This document shows, piece by piece, positions 48,932 through 60,039 of a DNA stretch of 64,000 bases (position 1 is the first letter of the stretch; every line of letters begins with the position of its first letter). The notes beneath the pieces are model-generated. The model was not told the origin of the DNA, searched no databases, and saw only the letters and a program-made list of their open reading frames with translations. The position numbers and the translations under genes were made by a program. The DNA is from Henckelia pumila (lineage: Eukaryota; Streptophyta; Magnoliopsida; Lamiales; Gesneriaceae). Location of the stretch: positions 310,001 to 374,000 of the forward strand of contig NW_027331831.1 in NCBI RefSeq assembly GCF_033568475.1, written 5' to 3'.

Positions 48932-49388
48932 TAAGTTTCTGGAATGAGATAGAAGTTGATGAGCGGGGTAGATTGAGTCTGTTTGATTGTTTAATATTGC
49001 ATGAGAGTACATGTTATATTTGATTATGTGCATTATCTGCTAGCATGCTTTATATATAGCAATAATTATGTGATTGCATGATTATGTGCTTTTATTGCTA
49101 CTGCATGCTATATATATGCAATTGTATTCCAGAATATCCTTAGTCAGAACCTGAATTCTCATGAGAATGCATGAGAATGCTTATCAGAGAAGGATGAAAT
49201 AAATTTCTGCATATTATATTGTTTATGCACTAATCTGTTTGACAATCAGATATGCCTCCCCGTAAAGCACCGGTCATTAGACAGCCATTAGTGGTTCCTC
49301 CAGCTGAACCAGTACAAGTACCACCGCCAATTGTTGAAACTCAGAATGCACAGGGTAGTACATCTACTGACCCGTTTGATCCTGCTGT
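48932..49388 (+). pseudogene. Plus-oriented leader and gag N-terminus in segment C'
   Basis: It repeats the sequence just after the primer site of element C (compare 43168 onwards) and the first ~45 codons of gag (49252, MPPRKAPVIRQP). It stops after GATCCT, where the other copy continues with ACTGCTACTCC. The primer site itself and its LTR are missing. Its end joins the gag CCHC knuckle of the host element at 49389. Confidence 0.88.
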
Positions 49389-49952
49389 TGCAATATTTGT
49401 CGTCAACCTGGTCACTATGCCAAGGTATGTCCTCAAAGAGCTATAGGTGAAAGTTCTTCTCGACCAATACCTCAGGCCGAAAGGCAATCAGTGCATTCAT
49501 TTCAGCCTCAGCAACCTCAGCAACAGACCAGAGGAGGAGGAAGCCAAACTGTGACTCAACCTCCTAGACAACAGGCTCGAGTTTTTGCACTTACTGAGGA
49601 ACAGGCACAGGCGGCACCTGACGATGTCATAGCAGGTAACTGCTTTATTTATGGTTATCCTGCCTATGTTTTGATAGATACAGGTGCATCTCATACATTC
49701 ATCTCTGAAAAATTTGTTATGATGCATTCTTTATCTTCTGAGCCATTGCCTACTGTTGTTTCTATTTCATCACCGTTGGGTGAAGGTATTATATCTGTTC
49801 GAATGATTCGAAATTATGCGTTGCAATATGACGGGAATGTGATTAATATAGATTGTATAGTACTTGGATTATCAGATTTCGATTGTATTGTTGGTATCGA
49901 CATGTTAACCAAGTACAGAGCAACTGTAGATTGTTTCCAGAAAGTGGTTTGA
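49389..49952 (+). pseudogene. Element C gag C-terminus and protease
   Basis: The frame resumes with the CCHC knuckle (CNICRQPGHYAKVC), a Q/P-rich linker and the retropepsin motif VLIDTGASHTFISEKF with the catalytic Asp intact. Downstream [16 protein letters not shown] is also conserved. TGA at 49950-49952 replaces an Arg codon (AGA in element A at this place), so the polyprotein would end before RT. Confidence 0.9.
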
Positions 49953-52900
49953 TTTAGACCAGAAATGGCATCTGAATGGAAATTCTACGGTAAGGGTTCT
50001 CGAGCCAAGATTCCTTTGATATCTGTGTTATCTATGACCCGTTTATTGCAGAGAGGGGCGAAAGGATTTCTGATTTATGCAGTCGATGTATTGAAATCCA
50101 GTCCAGCAGTAACAGATATTCCAGTTGTGCATGAATTTGCTGATGTATTTCCTGATGAAATTCCTGGTTTACCTCCAGTACGAGATATAGATTTCAGTAT
50201 TGATATAATGCCAGGTACGCAACCAATATCCAAGGCTCCTTACAGAATGGCACCTATTGAATTGAAGGAGTTGAAGGATCAATTGGAAGATTTGTTAGCC
50301 AAGGGGTACATTAGACCGAGTGTTTCACCTTGGGGTGCTCCGGTACTGTTTGTACGAAAGAAAGATGGTTCCATGCGCTTATGCATTGATTATCGTCAAT
50401 TGAACAAGGTAACCATCAAGAATAAATATCCACTGCCTAGAATAGATGATTTGTTTGATCAGCTACAGGGTTCAGCTATCTATTCGAAGATTGATTTGCG
50501 ATCTGGATATCATCAACTGAGAGTACGAGATGAAGATATTCCTAAAACTGCTTTTAGAACAAGGTATGGACATTATGAATTTATCGTCATGCCTTTTGGT
50601 TTAACCAATGCTCCTGCAGTATTTATGGGATTGATGAATCGGGTATTTCAGAAATATTTGGATGACTTTGTCATTATTTTTATCGATGATATCTTGATCT
50701 ATTCCAAGAATGTACATGAGCATGCTGAACATCTCCGACTCATTTTACAGACTTTGAGAAATGAGAAATTATATGCTAAGTTATCGAAATGTGAATTTTG
50801 GTTGCAGAAAGTTGTGTTTCTTGGGCATATTATTTCAGGTGATGGGATTTCAGTGGATTCAAGCAAGGTCGAGGCTGTATTGAATTGGCCTAGACCTATA
50901 TCAGTGCCAGAAATACGGAGTTTTATGGGCTTGGCAGGTTATTATAGACGTTTTATCAGAGATTTTTCCAGCATTGCGAAGCCTATTACGCAACTGACTC
51001 AGAAGAATAAGCCGTATGTCTGGACTGAAGCCTGTGAAACTAGTTTCTTGGAGTTGAAGAAAAGGCTTACAAGTGCACCTGTCTTGACGATTCCATCAGG
51101 TACAGGTGATTTTGTTGTATATTGTGATGCTTCTCACAAGGGTCTGGGTTGTGTGCTTATGCAGAGAGGTCATGTTATCGCTTATGCTTCGAGACAGTTA
51201 AAGCCACACGAGACTCGATATCCTATCCATGATCTGGAGCTTGCCGCTATTGTCTTTGCATTGAAGATATGGCGACATTATCTTTATGGTGAGAAGTTTG
51301 AAATCTTTTCAGATCACAAAAGTTTGAAATATCTGTTTTCGCAATCAGAATTGAATATAAGACAGCGTAGATGGCTTGATTTATTGAAAGATTTCGATTG
51401 CGAGATTAAATATTATCCAGGAAAATCTAATGCAGCTGCGGCCGCCTTAAGTAGAAAGGTATGTTCTTTATCCTTGTCTACGATAGGTGTATCTCAAATG
51501 GTGGAAGATTGTTGTCTTTCTGGATTAATATTTGCAACAGATATGCACCCTATCTGTGTTTGTGCTATACGAGCTGAGCCAGAACTTTTGATACGAATCA
51601 AAGAAGCACAGAAAGAGGATCAGAATATTCAGAATTCGATTGCTATGGTCAGATCTGGACATCAATCTGAATATCAGGTCAGTGCTGATGGTGTGTTATA
51701 TGTGAATAACAGACTTGTTGTTCCAGATGTTTTAGCTTTGAAACAACAAATCTTGAAAGAGGCTCACAGTAGTCGATTCAGTATTCATCCTGGTGGCAGA
51801 AAAATGTATAATGATTTGAAAATGCAGTATTGGTGGAAACAAATGAAGTCAGATGTGACTGAATTTGTAGCAAGATGTTTGAATTGCCAACAGGTAAAAG
51901 CAGAAAGAAAGAAACCAGGTGGTCTATTGCAGAGTCTATCAGTTCCAGAATGGAAATGGGATCACATTTCCATGGATTTCGTTACACAGCTACCACGTTC
52001 ATCCAGAGGGTGCGATGCCATTTGGGTGATTATTGATCGTTTGACGAAATCAGCATGTTTTATTCCGTACAGAATGACGTACAGAAATGATCAGATGGCA
52101 GAAATCTACGTCAGAGAAGTGGTAAGATTACATGGTGTGCCTAAATCTATTGTTTCAGATCGAGACCCTAGATTTACATCACACTTTTGGCATAGCTTGC
52201 AACAAGCTCTTGGTACTCAATTGCATCTGAGTACAGCTTATCATCCTCAAACAGACGGATAGTCAGAGCAGACTATCCAGACACTTGAGGATATGTTGAG
52301 AGCTGTAGTACTAGATTTTGGTACTAGTTGGCAAGATTCATTACCACTTGCAGAATTCTCTTATAATAACAGCTATCAGACGAGCATTGAGATGGCTCCT
52401 TTTGAAGCATTGTACGGAAAGAAATGCAGATCACCGTTGTACTGGGATGATATCTCAGATGTTCCTGATGTTGGGCCTGATATGATCCGAGAAATGACAG
52501 AGAAAGTAAAGCTTATTCAGAAAAGAATGAAAACAGCTCAGGATAGACAAGCAAAGTATGCAAATATCAGACGACGACCTCTATCTTTTGATCAGGGAGA
52601 CAGAGTTTTATTGAAGATTTCTCCGTTTAGAGGTACGGTCAGATTTGGAAAGAGAGGAAAGTTATCTCCACGTTTTATCGGACCATATGAGATTATCGAG
52701 AAGATAGGCGATCTTGCTTATCGACTTGCTCTTCCTCCATCTTTGTCTGGTATTCATGACGTATTCCATGTCTCTATGCTGCGGAAGTATCAGCCTGATC
52801 CTTCCCATATTCTTCAGCCTGATGAAGCTGAACTTGACGAGACTCTTAGTTATTTTGAGCAGCCTATTCAGATTCTTGATCGCAAAGACAAACAGCTCAG

Positions 52901-53012
52901 AAACAAAATAATTCAGCTAGTCAAAGTTCAGTGGAGTCGACATGGCATCGAAGAAGCGACTTGGGAGACTGAGTCAGACATGAGACAGAGATTTCCAGAG
53001 TTGTTTCATTGA
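49953..53012 (+). pseudogene. Element C reverse transcriptase, RNase H, integrase and chromodomain-like tail
   Basis: Pol continues in the same frame. RT shows [19 protein letters not shown] and the catalytic FIDDILIYS; RNase H shows [12 protein letters not shown]; the integrase has the H-H-C-C region (CLNCQQ) and the D,D,E core. TAG at 52260-52262 interrupts the integrase right before its catalytic Glu (DG*SEQT), and the Arg after that Glu is Gln. The last part (52293-53012) runs to FPELFH. With two stops, the copy cannot make a full polyprotein. It ends about 100 bp before the polypurine tract. Confidence 0.93.
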
Positions 53013-53110
53013 TGTGAGTTCTTATTTTGTTTTATGCTATTTCATTATCTTATGTGTATACAGATTTTCTATACAGCTTGCTTATGATTTCGAGGACGAA
53101 CTCATGTCTT

Positions 53111-53123
53111 AGTGGGGGAGAAA
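53111..53123 (+). other. Polypurine tract of element C
   Basis: AGTGGGGGAGAAA directly precedes the TG of the 3' LTR. The inverted copy in C' lies at 46417-46429. Confidence 0.85.
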
Positions 53124-55098
53124 TGTAAGGCCCGGAATTATTTAATTTTAATCCGAGAATATTTAATTTGGGAATATTTAGAGTTTAGAATTAAACTCTA
53201 ATATTCTTAAATTGGAAAGGATTGAAATTGAATTAAATCGCTTTTCCGGGGACTGAATTGCAAATAGTCAAAAGTTCAGGGACTAAACTGCAAATATGAT
53301 ATATATATCTCAATTTCCACTTGAATTAAGCTGAATACACGTGCATATCAGATTTTGGAAAGGAAAAGAAACAGAGGAATCGTCCAAACCTTCAAGAACT
53401 CCATTTTCGTCCCGTTCAAGCTTCGATAACTTGCGTTCCGGTTATCAGAAATTCCAGATAAATATATATCTGCGATCACAGCTCCGAGACCTTAGATTTG
53501 GTACATGTTTTATTCACATATCTCAGATTTTATTTTTATGTGAAAGATGGAAAATTATGATTTTATCATATATGCGTATATCAGCTGTACCGATCGTGTA
53601 TTCGCAGACGGTTCGGAAAAAGACTGTCGTTTGGATTTTATATGAATTTGGGAAGAATAATTCGAACACTACCATGTTTGATTGATACTGATTTTTATGG
53701 TAATGAGATGATATGTTAGAGATTATAAGTTATCTGGATTGTTGGATTGATTTGGATATTGTTTGGATTGCCGGTTTTAGCCGTTATGCCGTCGATTTGC
53801 AAAATGTCAAGACTTTGATATTGTTGATTGAACGAAGCATGGTTTGAATGGCATCTGATCTTGTTAATTATTCGATATGTAATTTATCAGCTTTCTATCG
53901 AAGTTGCCGAACTCGAGATCTCCGAGTCAAACCGAGAAGGATTTGAAGCAAGGTTTGCTAGCATTTGCACTTGAGATTGAGTTGAGAAGTGGAGCAACCT
54001 TTTGATATGAATTTTCATTGATGTACTTGCAGATTTGAAGTACTTTCAGACGTGACATAGAAAGGTATAAATGACAGCAAATCCAGATGGGATAGAACGC
54101 TTGAAATAGCTTTCATTTCAAGTATTCTCATGTCAATCACATACTTGTTTCTTTATATTTCTTATGTGATTATTTGTTTGTACTGCTTTGTTTGCTTATA
54201 TGCTTAGTTGTTCAAGATGTGTTTTATAGCTTTTAATGCATACAGCTTATGTTGCATTCATCTTGAACTCCAGCCTTAATAGCACAGAGGGCAGCCATCG
54301 CCTAGAGTGCAGATGACGTTTGGAGAGCTGTAGTGAGTGGCATGGACTGTAAATTTATTTCTAGAGTCAGCTTAACTCATGGCACAGAATATGGATTTAT
54401 GTTCAGAGCCAGAAGACTCACTATAGTTGTACCAAAGTCAGAGGACTAAAATACTTGATGCCGCCTCGAATGGGAGTATCGGTGGTTTGATAGTTATTTT
54501 ATTCCTCGGGATCCCAAAGAACTAAGTTTTATTGATATCAGCTTGATAGCCTTCCTTTGCCATTTGCATTGCATTCACGTTTATTATCTCGCGTTTAAAG
54601 TTGTTTATACTGGGATTTTATTCTCACCGGAGTTATCCGGCTATTGCTTTGTTTTGTATGTGTGCATGGCAATAGGTGGGGCATGAGCTAGTCAGAAAAG
54701 ACAAGGATAGCTCGAGATTGAGGCATAGCAAGTGAGGACACGGGCTTAAGTAGCACGACTTGTACTTTATGTTGTTGAACCATGCTAGAAGTGATACAAG
54801 AACTTTGTATATTATGGCTTGAATACATGCTAGTTTATGTTTATTATGTTTAGAAGCTTGTAAGACGTTATAAGATAGCATGTATTTGATTTTGTAGCAT
54901 GTATAAAAGATTATGACTTGTTTATCCATTCTTTGGCAACAGATTTTTGATAGCATATTCCCCGATCGAGCGAGACCCTGCCTTTTAAAACAAAAATTTT
55001 TTTTTTAGCTCTTGTTTCTTTAATTCTTTTAAGTACTTGTTTAATTGTTAATTACAATAAATTGCCCTAAGATAAGATTAGCAACCCGGGTCCCCACA
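53124..55098 (+). repeat. 3' LTR of element C
   Basis: 1975 bp, nearly identical to 41180-43153, ending GTCCCCACA and followed by the AATAT target copy and the right arm of element D. Confidence 0.95.
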
Positions 55099-55815
55099 AA
55101 TATAATTTTAAAAAATGATATATTTGACATATTTTAATTTTTAAATAATAATAATCAAGTTAAATTAAAAAAATAAGAAGATATGTTTTAAAACCGAATA
55201 ACCTATATCAATTTACCAACGAAAATATAAAATTCAATTGGTCAAATTAACTACTGAAATTTATATGGCATATGATCAAATTTATCTTTAAAATATAATT
55301 AATGAAAAAATTAAAAAAAATTATGATACATTAATTTTTTTAGAAAAAAGTTATTCTAAGATTTTAAATAGTATAATTTATATATATCTTGTTTATTATC
55401 ATGTTAGATTAGAAAAATTTTGGAAGATCAAAATTTATAAATCTTATACTTTTATATATCTTGAATAAAAAAAATATCCAATATTTTATGTACCTCGGTA
55501 TAATTTTTTCGTTATTTTATATTTTATTTGTATATAATAAAAAATATTTTATTTGTATATTATAAAAAAATACGGCAATTTTTTAAAATATTAAATGTTA
55601 TTGTTTTAAAATAAAATTTTAGTCGTGAAAATGTTTTATATTTATTTTTTGTTAGATAATCAAGATTTTATAATTTAAGAAAATTATATATAATTTAAGA
55701 AAAGTATATGTAAGGGAAAATTTATCTAATAATTGATTGATTATATGAGGTGGAGTGTTATTAACATCTTTTCGAGTGTAAATAACACTCCCCAAAGTAT
55801 ATATACAATACACAA

Positions 55816-56045
55816 AATAACAATGGTCTTCTTATGGATACGATCTCACAATAAACAAAATAACAATGGTTTTCTTATGGATACGATCTCACGGATCTTT
55901 ATCCATGAGATCGGTCAATCTTAGTCATATTTACAATAACAATTGTAATACTTTTTGCATAAAAAAGTAATATTTTTTTAAAGAATGAACCAAATAAAAT
56001 ATCGGTCTTATAAAATTTATTAATGAGATCGTCTCACACAAATTT
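55816..56045. repeat. 41-bp tandem duplication and a GATCTCAC-type hairpin repeat
   Basis: The segment 55816-55850 (ataacaatggtcttcttatg...) is repeated at 55857-55892. The second copy runs into GATCTCACGGAT, which pairs with ATCCATGAGATC a few bases on, and a related motif (gagatcgtctcacaca) closes the region near 56040. The arrangement resembles a small non-autonomous repeat common in plant intergenic DNA, but I cannot name it or fix its ends. Confidence 0.45.
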
Positions 56046-56275
56046 TGAAGTGGTATAGGAGCCAACGAACGGGTATAGTAAATAATTGGAGGATTGGTTG
56101 GATTCATATTGAAAGGTGTGTGTGTGTGTGGATGGTTAGAACTTAGAAGGATAGATAATTTATAATTATAATTATAATTATAATTATAATATATAAAATA
56201 TTGTAAATATGAGTGATGGTTAGAAGGCAGTGCTTTTGGATTTCATTGATTGACGAGTACTGAACTTCCAAGTCG
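56046..56275. other. Spacer with GT and TAATTA microsatellites
   Basis: A short (GT)n run lies near 56117-56129 and a TAATTA-type repeat at about 56160-56192. No promoter for the downstream LRR pseudogene was recognised. Confidence 0.6.
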
Positions 56276-57432
56276 TTGCTACTGCAAAACAAAAAACATT
56301 TTCGAAAGCAGTGTATTATCTGCAATGACGGGGGCTCCGTTTCCGATATAAACTTATCTTACGGAGATCTTTCCGGGAGAATTGATGGGCTCCATTTCCA
56401 TTCGTTCCCAAATCTCACCGGTTTCAATATCAGCAGAAACCACTTCAGTGGAATGATACCGCCTGCTATTGGAAATCTATCTACAATCGTTTTCTTGGAC
56501 CTCAGCCACAATATCTTAGAAGGCATCATTCCACCTGAGATTGGGAATTTGAAAGAGATTCAGTACATTAGTTTCAGTTTCAACAGGCTCAGAGGTGAAG
56601 TTCCACATCAAATTGGCAACTTTCAAAAGGTGAGATACTTGGATTTTGGTTCAAATCACTTGGAGACGACTGATTGGTCTAGAATCCCAAGCCTCCCTTT
56701 TTTGAGGGAAATATTCCGTCTTCTTTAGGAAAACAAAATATTTCAAGAATTTCAAAGCCATGATTTGTAAATAAATTCATTGGAGCTTTGCCCGATCAAT
56801 ATTTCAAGAACTACAAAGCCATGATTGATGTCAAGGAAAACAAAACTAAAACAATGAACTCAATGTTACGTTACCCTTACGTGGAGTCCATAACACTAAA
56901 TGTGAAGGGATTGGAGCTTTCATTTAAGAGAATTCTGGAAACACTTACTACCATTGATTTGTCAAACAACATGTTTCATGGAAATATTTCAGATACAATA
57001 GGAATGCTCAATTCGTTAAGGTATTTGAATTTGTCCCATAACATCCTCGGGGGTCATATTCCTGACTCTCTAGCATATATACATGTACTTGAATCCTTGG
57101 ATTTATCTTCAAATCAATTGGTAGGAGAAATTCCACAACAGTTGACGAGGTTAACATTTCTGGAACGATTGAATTTGTCACATAATCATCTTGTTGGGCC
57201 GATACCTCAATCTGGCGGTCAGTTTCCTACATTTGACAATAGCTCATACATAGGAAACTCTGGATTATGCGGATTTCCTTTGACTAAGAAATGCAAAGGT
57301 GGCGAAGAGATGTTGCCGCAACAAGGTGATGACGATGGTAGCATTTTGGATGGATTTAAGTGGCAAGTTATTCTTATGGGATATGGATTTGGAGTAATTT
57401 TTGGGATCGTTTTAAGTCGTTTCATTTCTTGA
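56276..57432 (+). pseudogene. Chimeric LRR receptor-like pseudogene
   Basis: Two plus-strand frames. The first (about 56300-56728) looks like the N-terminal part of an LRR receptor kinase of the MDIS/MIK kind: CNDGGSVSDINLSYGDLSG, then LRRs such as FNISRNHFSGMIPP and FLDLSHNILEGIIPP. It ends at a stop. The second (about 56770-57432, different frame) is the C-terminal part of a receptor-like protein: four LRRs, GNSGLCGFPLTKKC, an acidic stretch and one membrane span (WQVILMGYGFGVIFGIVL). It ends with a short tail and no kinase. A 28-bp repeat (aatatttcaagaa...caaagccatgatt) at about 56738 and 56798 marks the junction. There is no signal peptide or complete ectodomain, so it is a relic; such receptors act in surface perception. 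Confidence 0.8.
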
Positions 57433-58202
57433 CCTATATGTAACATTTGAGTTCTAAATTCAGCACTAAATAAAAGTGAGGTTGTGGATATATACTCTAT
57501 AATATTATTCCATAGTTTTGACTTCATTGAAGAAAAATCTTGCTGCTAACTTTTTTTATTACTTCCATAGTTTTTGTTATACTTCTCAATGAAATTCAAA
57601 CAACAAACTAATGCAGTTCACCAGCAATCAACTTAACCAATTCAGAATCACAACTAGCTTTCGAGCATATTAATCAAGGACAGAAACAGGAATCAATCTA
57701 TCGAACAAAGCAAGATTTACGTGGTTCGGCAAGAATGCCTACATCATTCCACGGGGTAGTCAGTCTTATTGATTACTGGATGAGTTCCTTTTTACAAATC
57801 AAGAGCTTGCAATCAAGCAGAAAGAACAAGAAACTTTACAGATGAATTCCAAGCTCACAGATTGAGCACTCTTCAATGATCTTTCTCGATTCCTTCTTCT
57901 CTGCACTCAAACTCTCTCTCTTGAATCTTGAACTCAGGATCTTGTTGTTTGTCTCGAGTTTTCACATCTTCTCAGTTATTCCCCATGTTTTCGATAACCG
58001 ACTCCAACAGAACGATGGTAAGGGGGGGTTCTCAACTCCCAACGGCTAGCTCATATTGGACCGAGGCCCCTTCCGTCATTACTTGTACATGGGCTTGATT
58101 TAGGCCCATGAGCTACTCGCCTTCTTGGACAGGGAAAGTAAATAAGTTCACGGCCCAAGTCCCCAACAACTCTTTGGGCTGGATTTGGTTATGTAGACAG
58201 AT
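57433..58202. other. 3' flank of the LRR relic, bounded by a 25-bp direct repeat
   Basis: AGTTTTGACTTCATTGAAGA plus AAAAT occurs at about 57514-57538 and again at 58224-58248. The intervening 0.7 kb contains a 'gatttacgtggttcggcaag' stretch that I associate with dispersed plant repeats. It may be an inserted element with the repeat as its boundary, but no terminal structure was found. No gene is seen. Confidence 0.4.
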
Positions 58203-58693
58203 TTGAAAACACTTCAACCCAACAGTTTTGACTTCATTGAAGAAAAATTATTGGCTAATAACTTTCATGTTATGACCAACCAAATGGAGTCTCTTTCCTC
58301 TCTTACTCAACATATTCTAAACAATCAAGACAGATCTCCAAGCACTCAGTTGAGAGATGACCATCAGGACCAGTTTAGCAGATCATCTTCTATCAGTCGA
58401 GCACACAATACTCATCGTCATTATCCAAGTCAACAATAGAAATTCACTTTGCTTATTTTATCTACACATGTTTGTTGAATTATCATTATTTAATGACATC
58501 TTTTTTTTTCTGACAAAATAATTATTTTTCATACATATTGTGTTTGTCAGAAAGGAAAAAACAAATAACGGTTCAATTAACAGTTTAAGTCAACTTTTTA
58601 GTTCAATACTAAAAATACATTGACTAAATTCGACAACACAAAAGCTAAGTTTTGACGAATCTAATTTTTGTCAAACACCGAAAAGGGAGAAAT
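58203..58693 (+). pseudogene. 3' internal end of a Ty1/copia (Sirevirus-like) element
   Basis: A 78-codon frame (58203-58439) without a known domain is followed by AT-rich sequence. It ends in 'atttttgtcaaacaccgaaaagggagaaat', the form of polypurine tract that precedes TGTTGG-type LTRs in Sireviruses. The rest of the element (gag, integrase, RT) is missing. The assignment rests on the tract and the following LTR-like sequence. Confidence 0.5.
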
Positions 58694-59335
58694 TGTTGGA
58701 GATCTTAAGTTTCGGTATTTGTGTGTACATTTGTCAATCACATCACTAAAGTGCATTTAGCCAGTAAACTGCTAGCATCGTGGAACTAAAGTGGCTAAGT
58801 AAACTGTTCATATGCTCAGCTGCTAAAATTTACAACAGTTTACTTACCCAAACTGAGTACTCAAGTTGCTGAACTGCTATTACATCCAAACTACTTTGAG
58901 TCATATGAAGTTCGCACAATTAGTTTATCAACAGTCAGAGTATATTCAGTTGACACACAGTTTACCTCAGCAGATAAAGTCTTTCGTACACTGATATTCT
59001 GCAACAACAGCCTCGCACTCAAATTGTATTATTGCAGCAGAGAATTATGACTGTTGGCACCCAAGCCTATAAATAGACTCATCGATCAGTTGAGGAAAGC
59101 TCTCGCAAATACTGAATACGAGGAGAAAGAAGGGGTGACGTAGGAGTATTGAAATCCCCGAACATCCAGAAACATTCGGTTGTGTCTTTCATTTCAGTTT
59201 ACTTCATTCATTCAGTTTCGCATTTAAATCTTTTTCAGTGTTTATAATCTGTTTGTTAGCATTTTTCGCACATTGCATTTGTTTGTCAACTTACATTAGC
59301 GACTGTTCAAGAAAGTAAGAAGTCAATCGCTAACA
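58694..59335 (+). repeat. Probable 3' LTR of the Ty1/copia element
   Basis: It starts TGTTGGAGATC right after the polypurine tract and could end at CGCTAACA (59335). TATAAATA at 59068-59075 is followed by a pyrimidine-rich leader, as expected for U3/R. The right end and a target duplication are unproven because the 5' end is absent. Confidence 0.5.
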
Positions 59336-60039
59336 TTGAGTTCTAATCTTTAGACTTTCAACCTCCAACCGATCCTATAAAAAATAAATCTTAACTCCTA
59401 TATTAGAAAGGTAATATCTCGATATTAATTTGGTCATGAAATCTATGAGAATATTATTATATACCAACCAATTATCAATCAGGAGATCTGTATGTTGAAT
59501 AAATAACTTCTTATTAATTGTCATACTTTTGGTAGTCGGGATCATTCGCCACACACAAACAAATTGTCCTCTCATTTTCTTCTCTATATATTCCACTCAT
59601 AATTTCTCACAAACTACGCTCTATACAGACACATATAAATCCTACAGATAGTATACCTTCAAGGTGATAAATATTAATACCTAATAGATAAAATAAATAC
59701 ATAATACAATAATTGAAAAATAGATTATCAACAGTGGCAAATTAATATTTAATTAATTAAGATATCAATGAAAACAATTTAATATATCTGTACTTGTTAT
59801 ATTTGGGTGAATATTATCAAAATTAATTCAAGCGATTAATGTTTCTAATCCTAACAATAACAATTCATAACCTAAAGTTAGAATACTTATATTAATTAAT
59901 TTTTTTTTTAATAAAACTTGTAAAATCTTATTGAGAACATGTAAAATAGTTTATTACAAATTCATTCAAAAAAGAAAATCTCTAGGCACTCAAGGAAAAA
60001 GTGTCGGTAAAGAAGAAGCAAAAGCGACGAGTGTGTGAG
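59336..60039. other. AT-rich spacer, no gene seen
   Basis: No coding region or element end was recognised. The composition is strongly AT-rich with short homopolymers. Confidence 0.6.

Larger units (their letters stand above)
44453..49388. mobile_element. Segment C': rearranged same-family insert inside gag of element C
   Basis: 4936 bp made of three joined parts: an inverted LTR (44453-46416), an inverted 3' part of pol (46417-48931) and a plus-oriented leader with gag N-terminus (48932-49388). The left junction is exactly at the LTR terminus (TGTGGGG), as integrase would make. The pol/leader junction shares the bases GAGCAT between partners. No clean 5-bp target duplication is seen (CCTAT left, GCTGT right). 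It may be an insertion of a broken second element or an autointegration product. Confidence 0.85.
41180..55098 (+). mobile_element. Ty3/gypsy element C (Tekay-type chromovirus) with an inverted same-family insert
   Basis: The outer LTRs (1974 and 1975 bp) begin TGTAAGGCCCGG and end GTCCCCACA, flanked by a perfect AATAT duplication (41175-41179 and 55099-55103). Internal order: primer site, gag N-part, foreign segment C' (44453-49388), gag C-part, protease, pol, polypurine tract. Removing C' leaves a normal element of about 9 kb in frame across the gag junction. Pol has two nonsense codons. I counted about 16 LTR differences by eye (roughly 0.8%), so it is recent. Confidence 0.96.
39067..55793. 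mobile_element. Element D: MULE-type MITE with long terminal inverted repeats, split by E and C
   Basis: The left end GGGGAGTGTTATTTACACTC is matched by the inverted right end at 55793. With inserts removed, the arms (39067-39092 plus 40581-41179 on the left, 55104-55793 on the right) are inverted copies over several hundred bases. Flanks ATAGTATAT (39058-39066) and AAAGTATAT (55794-55802) differ at one position, fitting a 9-bp Mutator-type target duplication. The original element would be about 1.3 kb with no coding capacity. Confidence 0.8.
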
